Origin: Chromobotia macracanthus
Taxonomy: Eukaryota > Chordata > Actinopteri > Cypriniformes > Botiidae
DNA length: 64,000 nucleotides
Direction: 5' to 3'
Assembly (NCBI GenBank): GCA_036877525.1
Contig: JAZGTH010000035.1
Coordinates: 3,524,501-3,588,500, forward strand
Shown here: positions 35,195 through 48,400 of the stretch, in pieces
Layout: each line of letters starts with the position of its first letter
Position numbering within the stretch: the stretch's first letter is position 1
Translations under genes and position numbers: made by a program
The notes under the pieces: generated by a model
The model's database searches: none
Told to the model about the DNA's origin: nothing
The model's input: the letters and a program-made list of their open reading frames with translations, nothing else

Positions 35195-36700
35195 AATTAA
35201 AAATGTAATTTTATACTTTGTATCTTTGTATTTTGCACCATATTTTGGAGGCACTTTTTAAAGGCAATGGGCGTGGTCGTAAGGCCCAAAGGCTGGCACA
35301 GCGCACTTGGCACTTCTAATAGGGATTTCATGAGATTGTCACCAAACTTGGTAAACATCATGCCAATATACAAAAACAAAAGCAACATTGCTGAGGGATT
35401 TAATATGTAGGACAATTTTGCTATGGCGAGGCGGTAAAATTATAGTCTATAATCTACAGCATGCATTGAGCATTTACATCAAACTTGAGGATTATGTTTG
35501 GTGTGGTGGGCTGATGACATTGATATGACTATTGTGAGTCATGATTACAGTACCACTAACTGGCAACAGGAAGTGTCACTTAACACTTAAACTTTAAAAT
35601 AGTCCACTTATATGTAACTGTAATGCAGGGACCGAGGCGGCTGGATCCATATGCAGCGTTTTATTAAGAATCACAATAACAGGCAGGGTCAAACAACGGT
35701 ATATCTAGGGCTAAGCAAATCAGAATCGTAAACAGGCAAGGGTCGAGGCAGGCAGCAGAGAATCAAACACAGTATGAAAAAAATCCAATGTAGTAACCAA
35801 TGTAATCCAAACAACAGTGAAAACTGCTCAGTAATGTTAGCCAAGGCAAAACAAGACTTCACAGAGAGCACATAGTAACAAGGGGTTTAAATAGTCCAAC
35901 AAACAGGAAACAGGTGCAGAAGTGATCAGCCCCAGGAATGTGGCCCTGTGGGAGTTGTAGTCCAAATTACACTAGCATTCAGGAGAAGGCTCCCTCTGGT
36001 GGTTCGGAGGAGGCGGTACAGGAGCCTCCACCATAACAGTAGCCAAGTCACTTCAGACTTGGTCAGAGTAATGTAGAGACATGGCTGATGTAAAGTTCCA
36101 GAAGGATTTATGTTATCTTAAATTATGTTCCCATGGTAATGTGTCAAACTTTTAAACTACATTCAGGTGTATTTGAGGCTCTAAAGATACTTAAAATAGT
36201 GTGAAATTTGGCACACACATCATACTGGTCGGGCTTTAGGCATGAGTAAAAGCTTAGACATGGGCATGGTGAGTATTGTTGCTAAGTGATGGACTTAGTT
36301 TTACCTACAGTCATGCACTTGGTATATATATTGTTCTCATCATGCTGGACAACTTTATAAATATACATTAATTAGCTCATTAGCTATGGATTTTCTGACA
36401 ATTCTAGGCTATGAATTTTTAAATACTCCTCCTAGGAAATTTATGGGATTGCGATCAGATTTGACAAATATTATACCAGGACATTGAAGATGCTTAATTG
36501 CAAAGAGTTTTCTGAATCTCAGATAGTGTTGCCATGGCAAGATATGAACAACCATGCATTGTTTTCTGAGAAGCACCAGGTGGTGATGGCACTGCAGCGC
36601 TTAGGCCCATCATCACTGCTCGAAGCTTTATTTTTTCCTATGTTTTCATATGCCCGGCAAATTTAAATGTGATTGCTCAGAAAATTAATAGCACACACTA
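35195..36700 (+). repeat. R1 family repeat, split by a solo LTR
   Basis: 35195-35618 carries the R1 strings 'caccaaacttggtaaacatcatgcca', 'tttggtgtggtgggctgatgacattgatatgactatt' and 'ctggcaacaggaagtgt'. These match 57920-58160 in order. Further R1-type sequence follows from about 36039 to 36700. The LTR at 35619-36038 sits in between. Confidence 0.5.
35619..36038 (-). mobile_element. Solo LTR (gypsy-like) nested in R1 repeat
   Basis: A 420-bp element with TGTAATGC at its left end and CCATAACA at its right (on the minus strand TGTTATGG...GCATTACA, the TG...CA form). It is flanked by GTAAC (35614-35618) and GTAGC (36039-36043), a 5-bp target duplication with one change. No internal coding region. 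The insertion splits an older repeat, which fixes the order of events. Confidence 0.7.
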
Positions 36701-38185
36701 CTTCAAAACTCTACAGTTTACAGTACCATTCATGTCTAGAGCACAAATACTTAGAGGTTTTGAAAGCTAAAGTAATAGGAAACTGAAAACATGTTATCTT
36801 ATGTTGTTTGAAAATGACCACATAAACAAAGAGAGAGAAAGATAGAAACCATATAAATAACAGAAAGCTCTAATAGGTTGGACTGAGCTGTTTTTTGATC
36901 AATGTAATCATTCTCTGTGACAGCAGTGCAAGGAGAGCTATGTGTTAATGACAAACTTTTGCCCTGTCACTGCGTGTGAGAAGTCAATGATACACACACA
37001 CACACACATGGCAGACAAGCAGCCTGGCACTGGCAGCAGCCCAACTGTTTCCCAGAGATAAGCATGAGCACTGAGTGCTTCAAATGCCTAATTTAATAAG
37101 ACAGAGAGAGATAGTGATGCTTGGCACTATCTAACTAATAATCTGGCCTCTAAATACAATGTTGTCAAAACCAAAACATTTTCAAACAAACAATGCAAAG
37201 GATTTACAGTTTCAGGCTGAGATGTGGTGCTTAGTGTCAGTGAGATAATAAACTACATGGTTTTCTGGAAACTTCAGGGCACATAACAGTAACAAAGATA
37301 TGGAGTGAAAACAGTATCAAAACCTCTCATAAATGCACACAAGAGATTCAAACAAAAATGCATGCAAGAGATCCACACGTATGCACGTTAATTCACAAAT
37401 GCACACAGGAGATCTATGTGACAATTTGTGGATAGCCATGTGGGTATGTGAAATTTTGTGTGGATTTGTGGGAGGATTTGATACTGTTTCCACTCCATAA
37501 TAGTCACTATACTTGGTGGCCATATTTCAAATGCCTCTGAGCAACTATTTAGGTAATACAAGAGCAAGTCCAATCTACTTTAATGTGGAAAGACAGATAT
37601 CTCTAAATTCATTTATTTATTATTTATAGTATTTAGTATTCCTTGTCATAGTCTCAGATGTCCACTGTCCCCCAAGGATAAGACATGGAAACAAGCCGAT
37701 TTTAGTTTAGAGGTCACTCATACATTATGTAAGAATTATATGATTTGGCAGAAGTGTTTGTGTTCGGTTCCAGTCTAGTTGACTAATAGGGCACAAGCAT
37801 GTTTAGGCAATGAATTAGGTGGATGTTTAAAGCAATGAGTCTAGACATAAACTGATCAAGTGTGTCTGAATTACGAATAAGGCTAGGAAGGCTATTCCAA
37901 TGTTGAGAATTGTGATATATATTTAATTAACAGGCCAGAATTTTGTGATTGCACTGTGTTTGATTCTGTAATCTGATATATATTTGAACTTTTTCAGGTT
38001 ACACTATAACAAAGTTAACTAAATTTGCTCCACTATCTCTATTGATTATTTCATACAAATCTTACAACATAGCATCTTACAACATAAGGCTCCCAGTTTG
38101 CTCCTTGGATATTGTTCCTCCCCACTTTTTAGTTAATATACTAGACATTGTTGGCCTAAAGTTATAAACAATAAGCAGCTGCTTG
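36701..38185. other. Intergenic; CNE-like stretch at about 36880-37120
   Basis: No gene is supported. 36880-37120 is non-repetitive apart from a short CA run (about 36990-37007), GC-balanced, and includes 'ttgatcaatgtaatcattctctgtgacagcagtgcaagg' type sequence resembling conserved noncoding DNA. The rest is AT-rich. Confidence 0.35.
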
Positions 38186-38620
38186 ATTCATGGTACAGTT
38201 CCATTGTAAATATGCAATTGTGCAGCCACTACTTAAAAAGCCAAACCTTGATCCATCATCTACATTTATATTTGGCGGGTGCTTTTATTTAAAGCAACTT
38301 ACAGTGCCTTCAGGGTATACAAAATGCACATTCCCTGGCAATCAAACCCACAACCTTTGCACTGCTAATGCAATATTCTACCAGCTGAGCTACAGAAACA
38401 TGCTTACATAGTTAACAGTTAGCAGTTAGCGGTTAGCGGTGTGGCATTCGACATCCTTGATCACGGAATCTTTTTAAAAAGCTTACAGCAGCAGATTGGG
38501 ATCCAGGTAATAAATGGGTTAGAATAGGATTTTCTCAGTGAAGAGTGGAAAATACTCTTCATCTAGTGCACAAGTATCCTATGGGGTACCATAAGGTGCA
38601 ATTCTTAAATTATTCTAATA
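38186..38620 (+). mobile_element. L2-like LINE fragment interrupted by a tRNA-derived SINE
   Basis: 38200-38240 encodes IVQPLLKKPNLDPS, an RT segment of L2-type LINEs. 38241-38400 is a minus-oriented tRNA-derived SINE ('ggcgggtgcttttatttaaagcaacttacagtgc', ending with the tRNA-like 'gcaatattctaccagctgagctac'). 38440-38620 resumes LINE RT with FDILDHGIFLKSLQQQIGIQ and a decayed GTIRCNS for GVPQGSI. The LINE part between PS and FDILDH is deleted. Confidence 0.6.
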
Positions 38621-40740
38621 TGAATATAAAGTATGATGGAAACATTTTTATTAGCATGCTGATATCTCTGGAGTCTTCATCATATCAGTGTACATTATCT
38701 AATCACACTATTTAATTTTTTTAATGTGTAAAACTTTTTGTCATGGTACAATCTGTTTTTTACAGAGTAATTTTTTAAATAGATATCTGATCAGTGGAGT
38801 GAAATTATCATATGTAGATGTTAAAAGAGTGTCATTAAAGTCTTGATTAATCTGAGCCATGGAGATCTCAGAACAGACTGTAATGAAATATGAGAAGGTT
38901 ATTTACACCAGTGGGAGAATATGGCTGCTATTTCTCTGGGTGTCTCTGTGTGTGGAGTCTTTCATCAGGTGTTTCAGCTCTGGGTTCATGGCAGAGCAAC
39001 TCAACAGGCTCATTAAAAGTGTGAGCAGGTGCATATTATAAATGCAATGTCAATCAGAGAGCAGGTTAGTGTGGCTGCTACTGACAGCAGAACGCTTGCC
39101 TCTCTCTCACAGCACCTACTGTACACCATTAATCATTTCTATGACTACAAAAACTCACAGGAGAACCGTGAGAGAATTGTGAATTGATGTGAATTGTGTG
39201 CAAAAACAGTAAGTACAGTAAGTTGTAAATTGTAGATGTAGAGCAGAGGGAGATATTTTTGTATAAAGCTATTGTTTGGTTTGAAATATTATGCATGAGT
39301 CACATGGCCAGCTTTCAGGGTGGTAGTTTTGCTCTTTTTAGAGTTTGGCAGCCCCTGGTCATATGCTTTCATTTTACAGAAAAGAGCAGCTAAGACTTTC
39401 TGCTAAATATTTTCATTTGTTCTACAAGAAAAAAAGCCATATGGGTTTGGAACTAGATGTGTAAATGATGAAAAATGTTATCTTTTCCAATAAACGATTC
39501 CTTTAATAGTGCTTTCAGCCTCGCATGTAGCATCATGATGGGGTAACAGTTGCTAATAGTTCTTTGGTAATTATGTCTCTTATCCACACCTGAGTTAACC
39601 TTTGCAGTGTTATTTAAAGACCTCTCTGTGTTTCGAGCCGAAGAAAACAAGCTTGTCAGAATAGTGTGGCAGGTTGTTGTACCATAATTACTTTTAATTG
39701 ATCATGTGTTCATTTTCAGAACATTCTGTCCTGTGGATTTGTGGAGGGTTATAAAGGCATTTGTATGCTAGAACTTTTGATAAGAACATTGATTCCATTT
39801 GTTATGTCCAGAGACTTATAGTTTATTGTTATGAGCTGTGTTTTTGTGTGTGTTTTTTTATGTGTTCTTTCTGTTTCAGAAGTTCTAGACCTTGAGAAAC
39901 TTTCCCTCAAGAGCTTTCTCCAGAGCACAGTCTTGGTTCTGCTTGATTCTTTTTTTGTTATTTATGTGGAAGTTCTAGGGAGGTGGGTACCAATTTGATT
40001 TAACTGTGTTTTTCCCTATTTTGTGGACAGGAAGGGAATTAAGGGAGATTTCTGTTGGTAATTTTCTTTCATTTGGTAGTTTGGTTTGAAGCTACTCCCC
40101 AGATATATTGCTTTTGTTTGTTATTTTGGCCTTGCCCCCTCCTGAAGCCACTGTTTCAATTTTAAATTGTGTCTGTCATCATGATACCTTGCGTTTATTA
40201 TGTTTAAGTAAAAAAAACATAACTTTGAAATTTATTTGCTTGTTGGTAGTGCTGTGGCAGGGCTCAGGTAACTGTTGCTCTTTAAAACCTTTAAAAACCT
40301 TTAAAACCTTTTTATCTTTAATTTTGTTGCACCCGTTAATACCCCTAGACCCATGCTGGACATAACACATTATATTCAGAGGTTTCTGTTAGCTGGAAAA
40401 AACAACAGTTTTTATTTTAACTACTTACTTTAATTATTGTTTCTTTTAATGAGAATAAATGTTGAGTACTGTAATTTAAATGAATGAACAAAATTCAGGT
40501 ATAAAAAATGGCTATGTGGTGAAAGATTCCAAAAATTAACTTAATTTAAGTATAAACCTATACATTTCCTATAATCATGATTAAAACAGATAATGAATTT
40601 TGTGATTTTATAGACAGTAATAATAAACCTAAGATATGACAAAGACTGGCAGTCTTGCAAAACATGAACTAGGGCTGTGTGACATACAGCCTACAATTCT
40701 CTAGCCATATGAGGGCATTTGTGGCAGTTTGTGCCAAGAA
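38621..40740. other. Intergenic; CNE-like stretch at about 38840-39130
   Basis: No exon is supported. 38840-39130 is a non-repetitive, motif-dense block ('attaatctgagccatggagatctcagaacagactgtaatg' and 'acagcacctactgtacaccattaatcattt' regions) with texture unlike its surroundings. The remainder is AT-rich. Confidence 0.35.
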
Positions 40741-40744
40741 CTTT

Positions 40745-40860
40745 GTGTTTGCTGCTAAGAAAGTCAGACTGGTAAACTGAAGGTTGCTAGTCTGATTTCC
40801 AATTCCAGCAGGTAACAACTGAGTTGCCCTTGAGGCAGGCACCATAACCAATCCATAATG
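40745..40860 (+). mobile_element. SINE fragment
   Basis: 'agactggtaaactgaaggttgctagtctgatttcc' followed by 'cttgaggcaggcacc' is a truncated, diverged copy of the SINE family at 40880-41150. Confidence 0.45.
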
Positions 40861-40879
40861 TCCACACAGTTATGGATAA

Positions 40880-41150
40880 CAGTTGTGACCTAATGGTTAG
40901 GGAGTCAAACTTAAAAACCCAAAGGTTGCAGGTTTGCCTCCCACAGCTGGCAGGAAAGGACTGAGGTGTCCTTGAGCAAGGCACCTTTCCACAGTTGCTC
41001 CCCGGGCACTGCAATGATAACTGCCCATTTCTCTGGGCATGCGTGTTCACGTTTTGCAGTTTGTGCGTTCACTACTCACTGGAAAAGGTGAGTAAATGCA
41101 GAGATGACATTTCAAGTATTTGGAACCATACAATGACAAATACTTCACAG
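40880..41150 (+). mobile_element. V-SINE/HE1-like SINE
   Basis: tRNA-like head ('gttgtgacctaatggttagggagtc', box-B-like 'ggtttgcctcc'), 'ccttgagcaaggcacc', then 'ggtgagtaaatgcagagatgacatttc' core and a 'ggaaccatacaatgacaaatac' tail. Same family as 10137-10350 and 47142-47406. Confidence 0.65.
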
Positions 41151-43095
41151 GCCGGTTACTGCCCCCAGCTGGAGATAGACTGATTGCGGCTCTCAGCATA
41201 TACACTGGAATGAGACACCAACATCTGAAAGACAAATAACACTAAATATATATTAAATTCTATTTATATTAAACATTAAATATATGAACGTAATAAATAC
41301 AACAAATAAATGAACACACAAAAAGGAGAAATGTATATACCTTATATATATAAATAGCTGTTTACTTACACGCTATCTAACACGTAGCAGAAAGATTGCA
41401 GAGTACACTAATCAATTTAGACTGGTTCTCATCTCCTTCACCTCATTAAAAACATTCACCCACTGTCATCCTCATTAATCAATTATGGATGGTTCCTGCC
41501 GAACCAAAAGATGGATGGCATTTATTTTGTTTTTTCCCTTAATGGCTCATTGTTTTAAGGTGTCCCAGTTTCATAGGGACAGAGAGATAGAGGGAGAGAG
41601 AAAGAGAGCATTAGATACTGATTAAGGTTTGAGAGAGCTGTATAAAAATTATAGAAATGAATTAAAACTCCCCACTAAGATATAAAAAAAACCTGTGTGG
41701 GTGGGTGGGTGCGTACACCTACTTAATATTCTAGAGACAAATTTGGACAAAGAAGTAAACTAAACTTAAAAACCTCCTTTTCTGGTATCCATCTGTAAAA
41801 ACTCAAACCCTGTGGGTCACTTACATTGATGACGGGGTATGAGCCATAGCTACAGCCCAAGATACCACTTGGATGTAGGCATGTACTCCTGATTTGGGCA
41901 ACTCACTACCACATATCAATTGCCATAGCAATCACCTAAAACATCTGTGGTAGTGGGCAGGCAGGAACCACTCATATTTTCTTCACAAAATGTAAAAATC
42001 TAGTAGCAATTAACCTTTGCTTTGAGCTTTTGTCTGTTTTTTGAACAGATCAATAATTTATGCCACACGTCAAGACACCCAGATTTTTAATTTTGGTGGT
42101 CTCTCCAAATTACTGTATTGTATCTTCATGGTACATTTAGCATTTTGTTTTCACAAAAATTAAAGTTAACGTTTTTTTTTAAAACTTATAGGTCTTTAAA
42201 AGAAAAAACATTCATATTGTCACAGATCTCCATCATCCTGTCTTGTTAATTGTAAAGGACTACTTACTCCATGCTCTAGCGATCTTTCATGTGTGGTTCC
42301 CTCATCGATTTCTTCTGGTTCCTAGTCTCCTATGTGTCTGTTGTCCTTCACCTATTGAAAGAACTCACCTCTTCACCCTCCATGATCCACAAGTTGCTGC
42401 ATCTGTAAGAACAATAAAATCAGGTATTCAAATCTCCTCATTGTCACTGCTCAATTTACAATTAATTTACATTTTCTACTGTGTTTCATCAATAAACATT
42501 ACCTCAGTAACGTTCTTCTGTTGTCAGAGTCTACTTACAGATTATTTCTACAGTGTAAGTCTACAGTGACAAATTTTGTGGTCTCTATTTTACAACATTT
42601 AAATATTCAATAGTCTGGCATGTTTTTTATAGTTTCTGTACTCTTTACAAAAGTAAACAAAACTGGTCTAAGATGGTTTGTCCATCATAAATAAATGAAT
42701 AAACAAGATCTTAACCTCTGTAAGTGGTGCTGTCTAGATGCTTGTTTAGCAAACTAGCCAACTAAAAAGAGTCTACTCCCAAGTCTCTGTTCTCCCTTAA
42801 GATGTATTTATGAGATTTTTGGTCACCAAGCAACAGTAATAAAAAAGCTATTGTACCCCTCTGTACATGAGTGACATGCTAAAGTTTAATACTTAGGGTT
42901 AGTGATTCAAATCCCTAACTATAACAACAGTCTGCCTTAGCAAACACAACAAATAGTGAAACTACTACAATACTACAGTCTTTATTTTATCATGTAGAAA
43001 GACTGAGAAACTGAGAAAGAGATGGGATTAACGGATTGATATTCATGAAATCAGGCATCTTTAGAGTGGTAGAGGTAGGAGGGAGTCTCTCTCTC

Positions 43096-43139
<44 letters not shown>

Positions 43140-45290
43140 CAGGTTCTTTGTGTTGGGTTTGAATGAGCTGAAATTAAATGAAAGCATAAAGAGGCATATT
43201 TAGACATGTCCTAGTGGAGAAAGGATGATATGACATCTGTATACCTTTCTTTTTTTAAAAAGGCAAAAGAGGTAAAAAAACACTTTGTTTGTTAAAGACA
43301 TACACATTAGAAACTTTACCCTTTAGCAATCACAAAGAAGTTATAGTAGTTTTGAAAACCTGATATATTCCTATATTTGAATTCCCTATTGTTATTATAA
43401 TAATTCTGGTAAAAATAATAGTCATATTATATGTTCATAAAGATAGTTTTTGTTATGTTTTGGAATCATAAGAAAATTTCAGTGAGGTTTATTGGTTAGG
43501 GGGTCTGATAAGCTAATGCTTTCTCTCAGATAAACTGTGAAAACTTTTACTCTGTACAGTCAGAGGAACAGGCATTAGTGCTTTTGTGTATGGGCACATG
43601 TATGTTTTAGAAAACCCATTACACAATGTCATGTTCATTTTGTCATTGTCTGAGGATGAGACATCCACCCCCAAACACACAGATAGTATGTTTCCTGTTG
43701 CTTACTGAAGAGAATAACGTGGTGGTTTAGATAAGTCACTTAACTTCTGAGAATGTTAGTCTGATAAATTAAGTCAAATGGTGATGTCTGGAGCAGTTAA
43801 TGAGGTGTGTTGTGTGTGTATGACCCTGTTCTAATGAGTCTTAGATCCTGTTTGTGTTGCAGATGTCCAGGGCAGCTGCCATTTCAGACACAGCAGCGGT
43901 GAGCCTCACAAAGGACAGCCAGACACTCTACACACACACACAGCCAATTTTCCGATGGCTTTGAAGCCGGCATTACCTCCAGAACCCAGTGATGATACCC
44001 AATTTCATGAAAATTGCCCCCTAAATGATTCTTGTGTCCCTGCCTTATAGTGATGTCTGTGAACACCAAATGTGATGACACATTATTTTCCTTCCAAGAA
44101 AACTGTTCATTTGTGTTCATGATGTACTTTAGGATCAAACAGCAAAGAAATATACCTTGATGTGAACAATGTGATGTAACTGTATAAAATTAATAAATAA
44201 ATACAATGAAAGATATACAAAGTTATGGTATATAAATAAATGTTATGGTATACTGGAACAAGCGGCCAGTTAAAGCAGCATAAAAGGTGACTGTGAAGCC
44301 AGGTCGAGTTCACTGATTACCTACAGAGAGTTAGAAATAGAGCATGTGTCAGAGAGACTTCCTGAGCAATGTGGGTGGCTGCATTGATTTCATCCCCTGC
44401 TTGATGCAAAAGTCTACCTTGAAATATTCCACCCTTAGAGATTTAGGACATCCTATAGTAAATTATATCAATGACTGAGCTACATAAAGGTCAATAAAGT
44501 TACAGAAATAGTGTATTAGGCTCTAATGTTGATCAGTTGTATCAATAATACAATATAATAAATTTTATATTAATAAATTAATTTAGGCTTAGGTATTAAA
44601 AGGCCAAATACATCTTCAGTTACCATTGTTATTATGTGGATTTGAGAATGCATAATATTGTTTGACGATATGAAGGATCAAATGTGTCAAAGCAGTAAAT
44701 CAGCATATAATGATGAATAAGATACAAGGATGGATAGGATACAAGAATGTACAGATTGTTCAGTCTTATTTAAATATTTCAGCTTTATTTAAGAGTGATA
44801 AAAAATGCTTAAAACGTACATATCTGAAACAATAGATAAATGTAGGTCATATAAAGCAGCTCTCCGTCCTCCATTTATCTGTATAACCCATTATGAATAA
44901 GCTATCGACATAGAAAGTTATTTTAAAATATTAAACAAACATACAATAAACAACAATCAGACAGACGAAAACAAGTATTTGTGACCCTGTCTATGAAAAC
45001 CAGGGTAAAGCCTCATAATCTAAATGAGATTAGGAGCATCAGAGTTTGATTTAATTAATTTCACTATGATTTCAATCTTTGACATGGCCGTACTCTCTCC
45101 AAATTAAAGATATAAAGGTTCTTTTTTTACAGAATGTTAAATTACACCATGTAGAATGATTTTACGTAGAAAACAATAATTCACCGAAAATGACTAGCTG
45201 GTTTGTCACAGACAAGGTCACGTTTTATAAATTTGCACTTAAGATCTGTGTGTTTTGCGCAATTCTTCTAGACTTCCCCTTTGCCTTTGG
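41151..45290. other. Intergenic upstream of prpf40a; CNE-like stretch and CT microsatellite
   Basis: No exon on either strand is supported; in particular no arl6ip6-like exon is seen next to the prpf40a promoter. 41395-41580 is a homeodomain-motif-rich, non-repetitive block ('cattaatcaattatggatggttcc' region). A (CT)n microsatellite of about 45 bp lies at 43088-43133. The rest is AT-rich. Confidence 0.45.
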
Positions 45291-45409
45291 GACTGCGTAT
45301 TTCGCGCGCGACGTTGTTGTGCTAAAACACACCTTCGTTTGAACAGGGCGCGCAGCAGCCAATCAGAGCATAGATTTTGTCTCACGTAGGGCTGCTACAT
45401 GTTCTCATC
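45291..45409 (+). promoter_or_regulatory. prpf40a promoter and 5' UTR
   Basis: A short CpG-rich patch (TTCGCGCGCGACG at 45301-45313, GGGCGCGC at about 45347-45354) in otherwise CpG-poor DNA. A consensus CCAAT box (45359-45363, GCAGCCAATCAG) lies 47 bp before the start codon. No TATA box is convincing, as is usual for a housekeeping gene. The transcription start is probably between about 45370 and 45400, giving a very short 5' UTR. Confidence 0.6.
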
Positions 45410-48400
45410 ATGGTGAGTCCAATAAACCACACAGCTTATTCGTGTACACACGTTAATTACTTAGTGTAATATCTACAGCCTACACACAGCAGTTGTGATA
45501 GATTTTACTTTTCGCGTTTAAGGTAGCGAAAGTGAGGAAATTAATGCATTATAGGTAAAATAAAACCTAATTAGCAAGTGAGCTAATGCTAAAGCTAATG
45601 TGCGTTTGAATGAGAGTTTACGTTTGCTCTGTAAGTTTCATTAAAAGCGCTTAAAAGAGCTCTGAATGTGTGATGCACGCCTGTATTGAACTGAGTTGTG
45701 TGATAAACTGAAGTGTTTTTATTATTGATTGTTTTTAATGTAAGTGGGAAATCCTGATTGATCACATTATGATCAAATCGTATGCCAAATTGATAGTTGA
45801 TCGATTCCTCATAAGTCAATGGTCATAGATTTATACATGCTCATCATCTGTCATCTGCAGATGCGAAATCCCGAATAAATGTGTAAAATATACTATTTCT
45901 GTTTAGGTTAATTAAAGAGCAATATTTTGCACATGCATCAAATGCAGTATACATTTTGTTCTACTGTTTGTGTTACTGGCTTCTAATTCTTAAAAGAAAT
46001 GCCTTAATCAGGAAAAATCCCAACATTTTTATTTATTTGTTTTATAAAACTTAGAGCCTGTGTGATTGTTGGCTTCAAAGTAGTTTAAATATGGGGAACA
46101 AAAATATTTAGGTTAAGGGCTGAAGTTTGTGTTTTGGTAAGCGTTAGGTAGTGTGGACAAAACATAGGAACACAGTAGTAAAACATTACAAGTTCAAACA
46201 TTTTAAATATCAGTAATACTAATATTAAAAATATTTGTATTTTTGTTTAAGATAAATATATGTGTGTTGAATTATAGTATGATGACAGGAGGTGGGTAAT
46301 GTTACATTATAACTGTGATAAAATTAATTAGTACACTTATGTTATGAAGTGATTAATGGATAAACTCTGATTAATTTCAAAGTGGAAGTGTAAAACTATT
46401 TTAAAAACTAAAAGCAGGTAAGCTGTGAGGCATGCTTGGTCTTATGTTTGAAGAATCAGTGTTATACATGCATTAACATGTAATTAAGAATTTTAGTAGT
46501 ACTTGACAGTGAAACCAACTTAAAGTACATTCATACAAGATCATCACACTTTAGATCAGAGATGTGCAGAGTCTTCTTCAGAACTGTAGTTACTGTAATG
46601 GACTCTCTTGTTCATAACAGTCCTCGACTGATGCTAATAGTGGCCCCAGTCAAGCACCACCTTTTCCTGGTGTTCCACCTTCAGGAATCCCCCCGCCCTT
46701 TGTAAGTTGGTGTTGGAAAGCCATCTCTCTGTATGCAGCTGCTTAGTTTTGTTCCTATTATTCAAATCTGGAATATGTTTGTGTTTTACAAAGATGGGAC
46801 CACCAGGAATTCCACCTCACTTCCCTCCAATGGGAATGCCGCCTATGGGACAGAGACCACCCAGCATGACTCCTATGCCCCCAGGAATAATGCCCCCCAT
46901 GATGCCCCCTATGGGACAGGTAGGAGCTAAAGCCTACAGAACCACCATTTCTGACAGTCAGATTTCATATTAAAGAATTCAGAGAGTTTCTAAATAGACA
47001 TTTAGCAAATATTTGAACATTTCCAGTATAATCAGTAATCACCATTAATTAAAATTCTTTAGATGGCTATAATTCTTTCCTTCAGGTGTGTATTAGTGCA
47101 TGTCAGGTTAGGTTATAGTTATATTTCTGAGAATAAATTTTTCTTGGGCAGTTGTGGCCTACTGGTTAGTGAGTCGGGCTTGTAATCAGAAGGTTGCTGG
47201 TTTGATTCCAGTGATGGCAGGTAGCCCTTGAGCAAGGCACCTAACCCCTGCTTGCTTCCAGGTGCAGTAGTGTGCTGCCCACTGCTCCGGGTGTGTGTGT
47301 TCACAGCTTGCAGTGTGTGTTCACTCCTCACCGGTGATGGGTTAAATGCAGAGGTCACATTTCAGGTATGGGTTACCATATCTGACAAATGTGGCACTTT
47401 CACTTTACAGAGAAATAGTTAACCCCCAAATCTCAAATGAGATTAATAAGCAAAATGTGGCATATTACAGTAATGAAAAAATCCTGTTTGTTTACAGTTT
47501 TTTATTAAAACAATTTATACAATAATAGTTTTATAGTCAATTATTTTCACAGTATAAATTAAAACAAATTACATTATATAAAACTGTATTTATTCCAATC
47601 TTTATTTTGCAGTGGTGGACCTATAATTAGCCTTTATTTTTTTACTAGGCTTAAAGCTGCAATCCATAACTTTGCCATCTCTGTTTGAAACAAAGTTAAT
47701 TTATCAGGGCTCAACAATAAAGACACACTCTTTTATGAAAAGAGTGAAAACAACTGTTGTTTTTATTGTATTTATTACCAGACAGCTAAAACTTACCATT
47801 GCTTATCGAGGTAAGGTAAGGAGACTTACCTTGTGTACTTGGTAAATAACTGATTTTTATTTTTACCCAAAACAGTTGTGGATTGCAGATTTAAAATTGA
47901 AAAAAAACTGATACTAATATATAACTGAGTTTGTTCATTATAAATGTTTCTCGCTATGAAATAGCCAAAGAAACAGGCATGGTCTTAAAAAGCACACAAA
48001 CAAACTTTATTAAGCTTAATTTTATTTATGAAAAGTATAATTCTTTTCTTTTTTGTACTTGCCATGATGAGAAGAGGATGAGAGCAGTGCATTTGCCTAA
48101 ACAACTGTAGACATAAGAACATTGATATTATGTTCTTCTGTGACTGGCGTCACATAAGAACATAAGTGACTGGCATGACCATGGAGGTGTTTGACTCTAA
48201 TTCTCTGAATCAGGCTGTAATGAGGAACAGAAGAGCACAAACTGTACCTTAGCACCCCTCAGCTCACAGTGTGTATAAATACCACACCTCTCCCCCTGTG
48301 CAACGCAGAAGGGAAATGAGCAGTTCACATGCATTTTTCATGAAACTCTTCTTAGATGCCTGCCATGATGCCACCAGTGATGCCAGGGATGATGATGCCC

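Noticed and set aside
42243..42569. 108-residue ORF on the + strand
   Set aside because: No family resemblance, AT-rich codon use and no flanking gene structure.
44107..44313. Minus-strand ORF near prpf40a as a possible arl6ip6 exon
   Set aside because: The translation is AT-rich Ile/Tyr/Leu low complexity without resemblance to the Arl6ip6 membrane region and without splice context.
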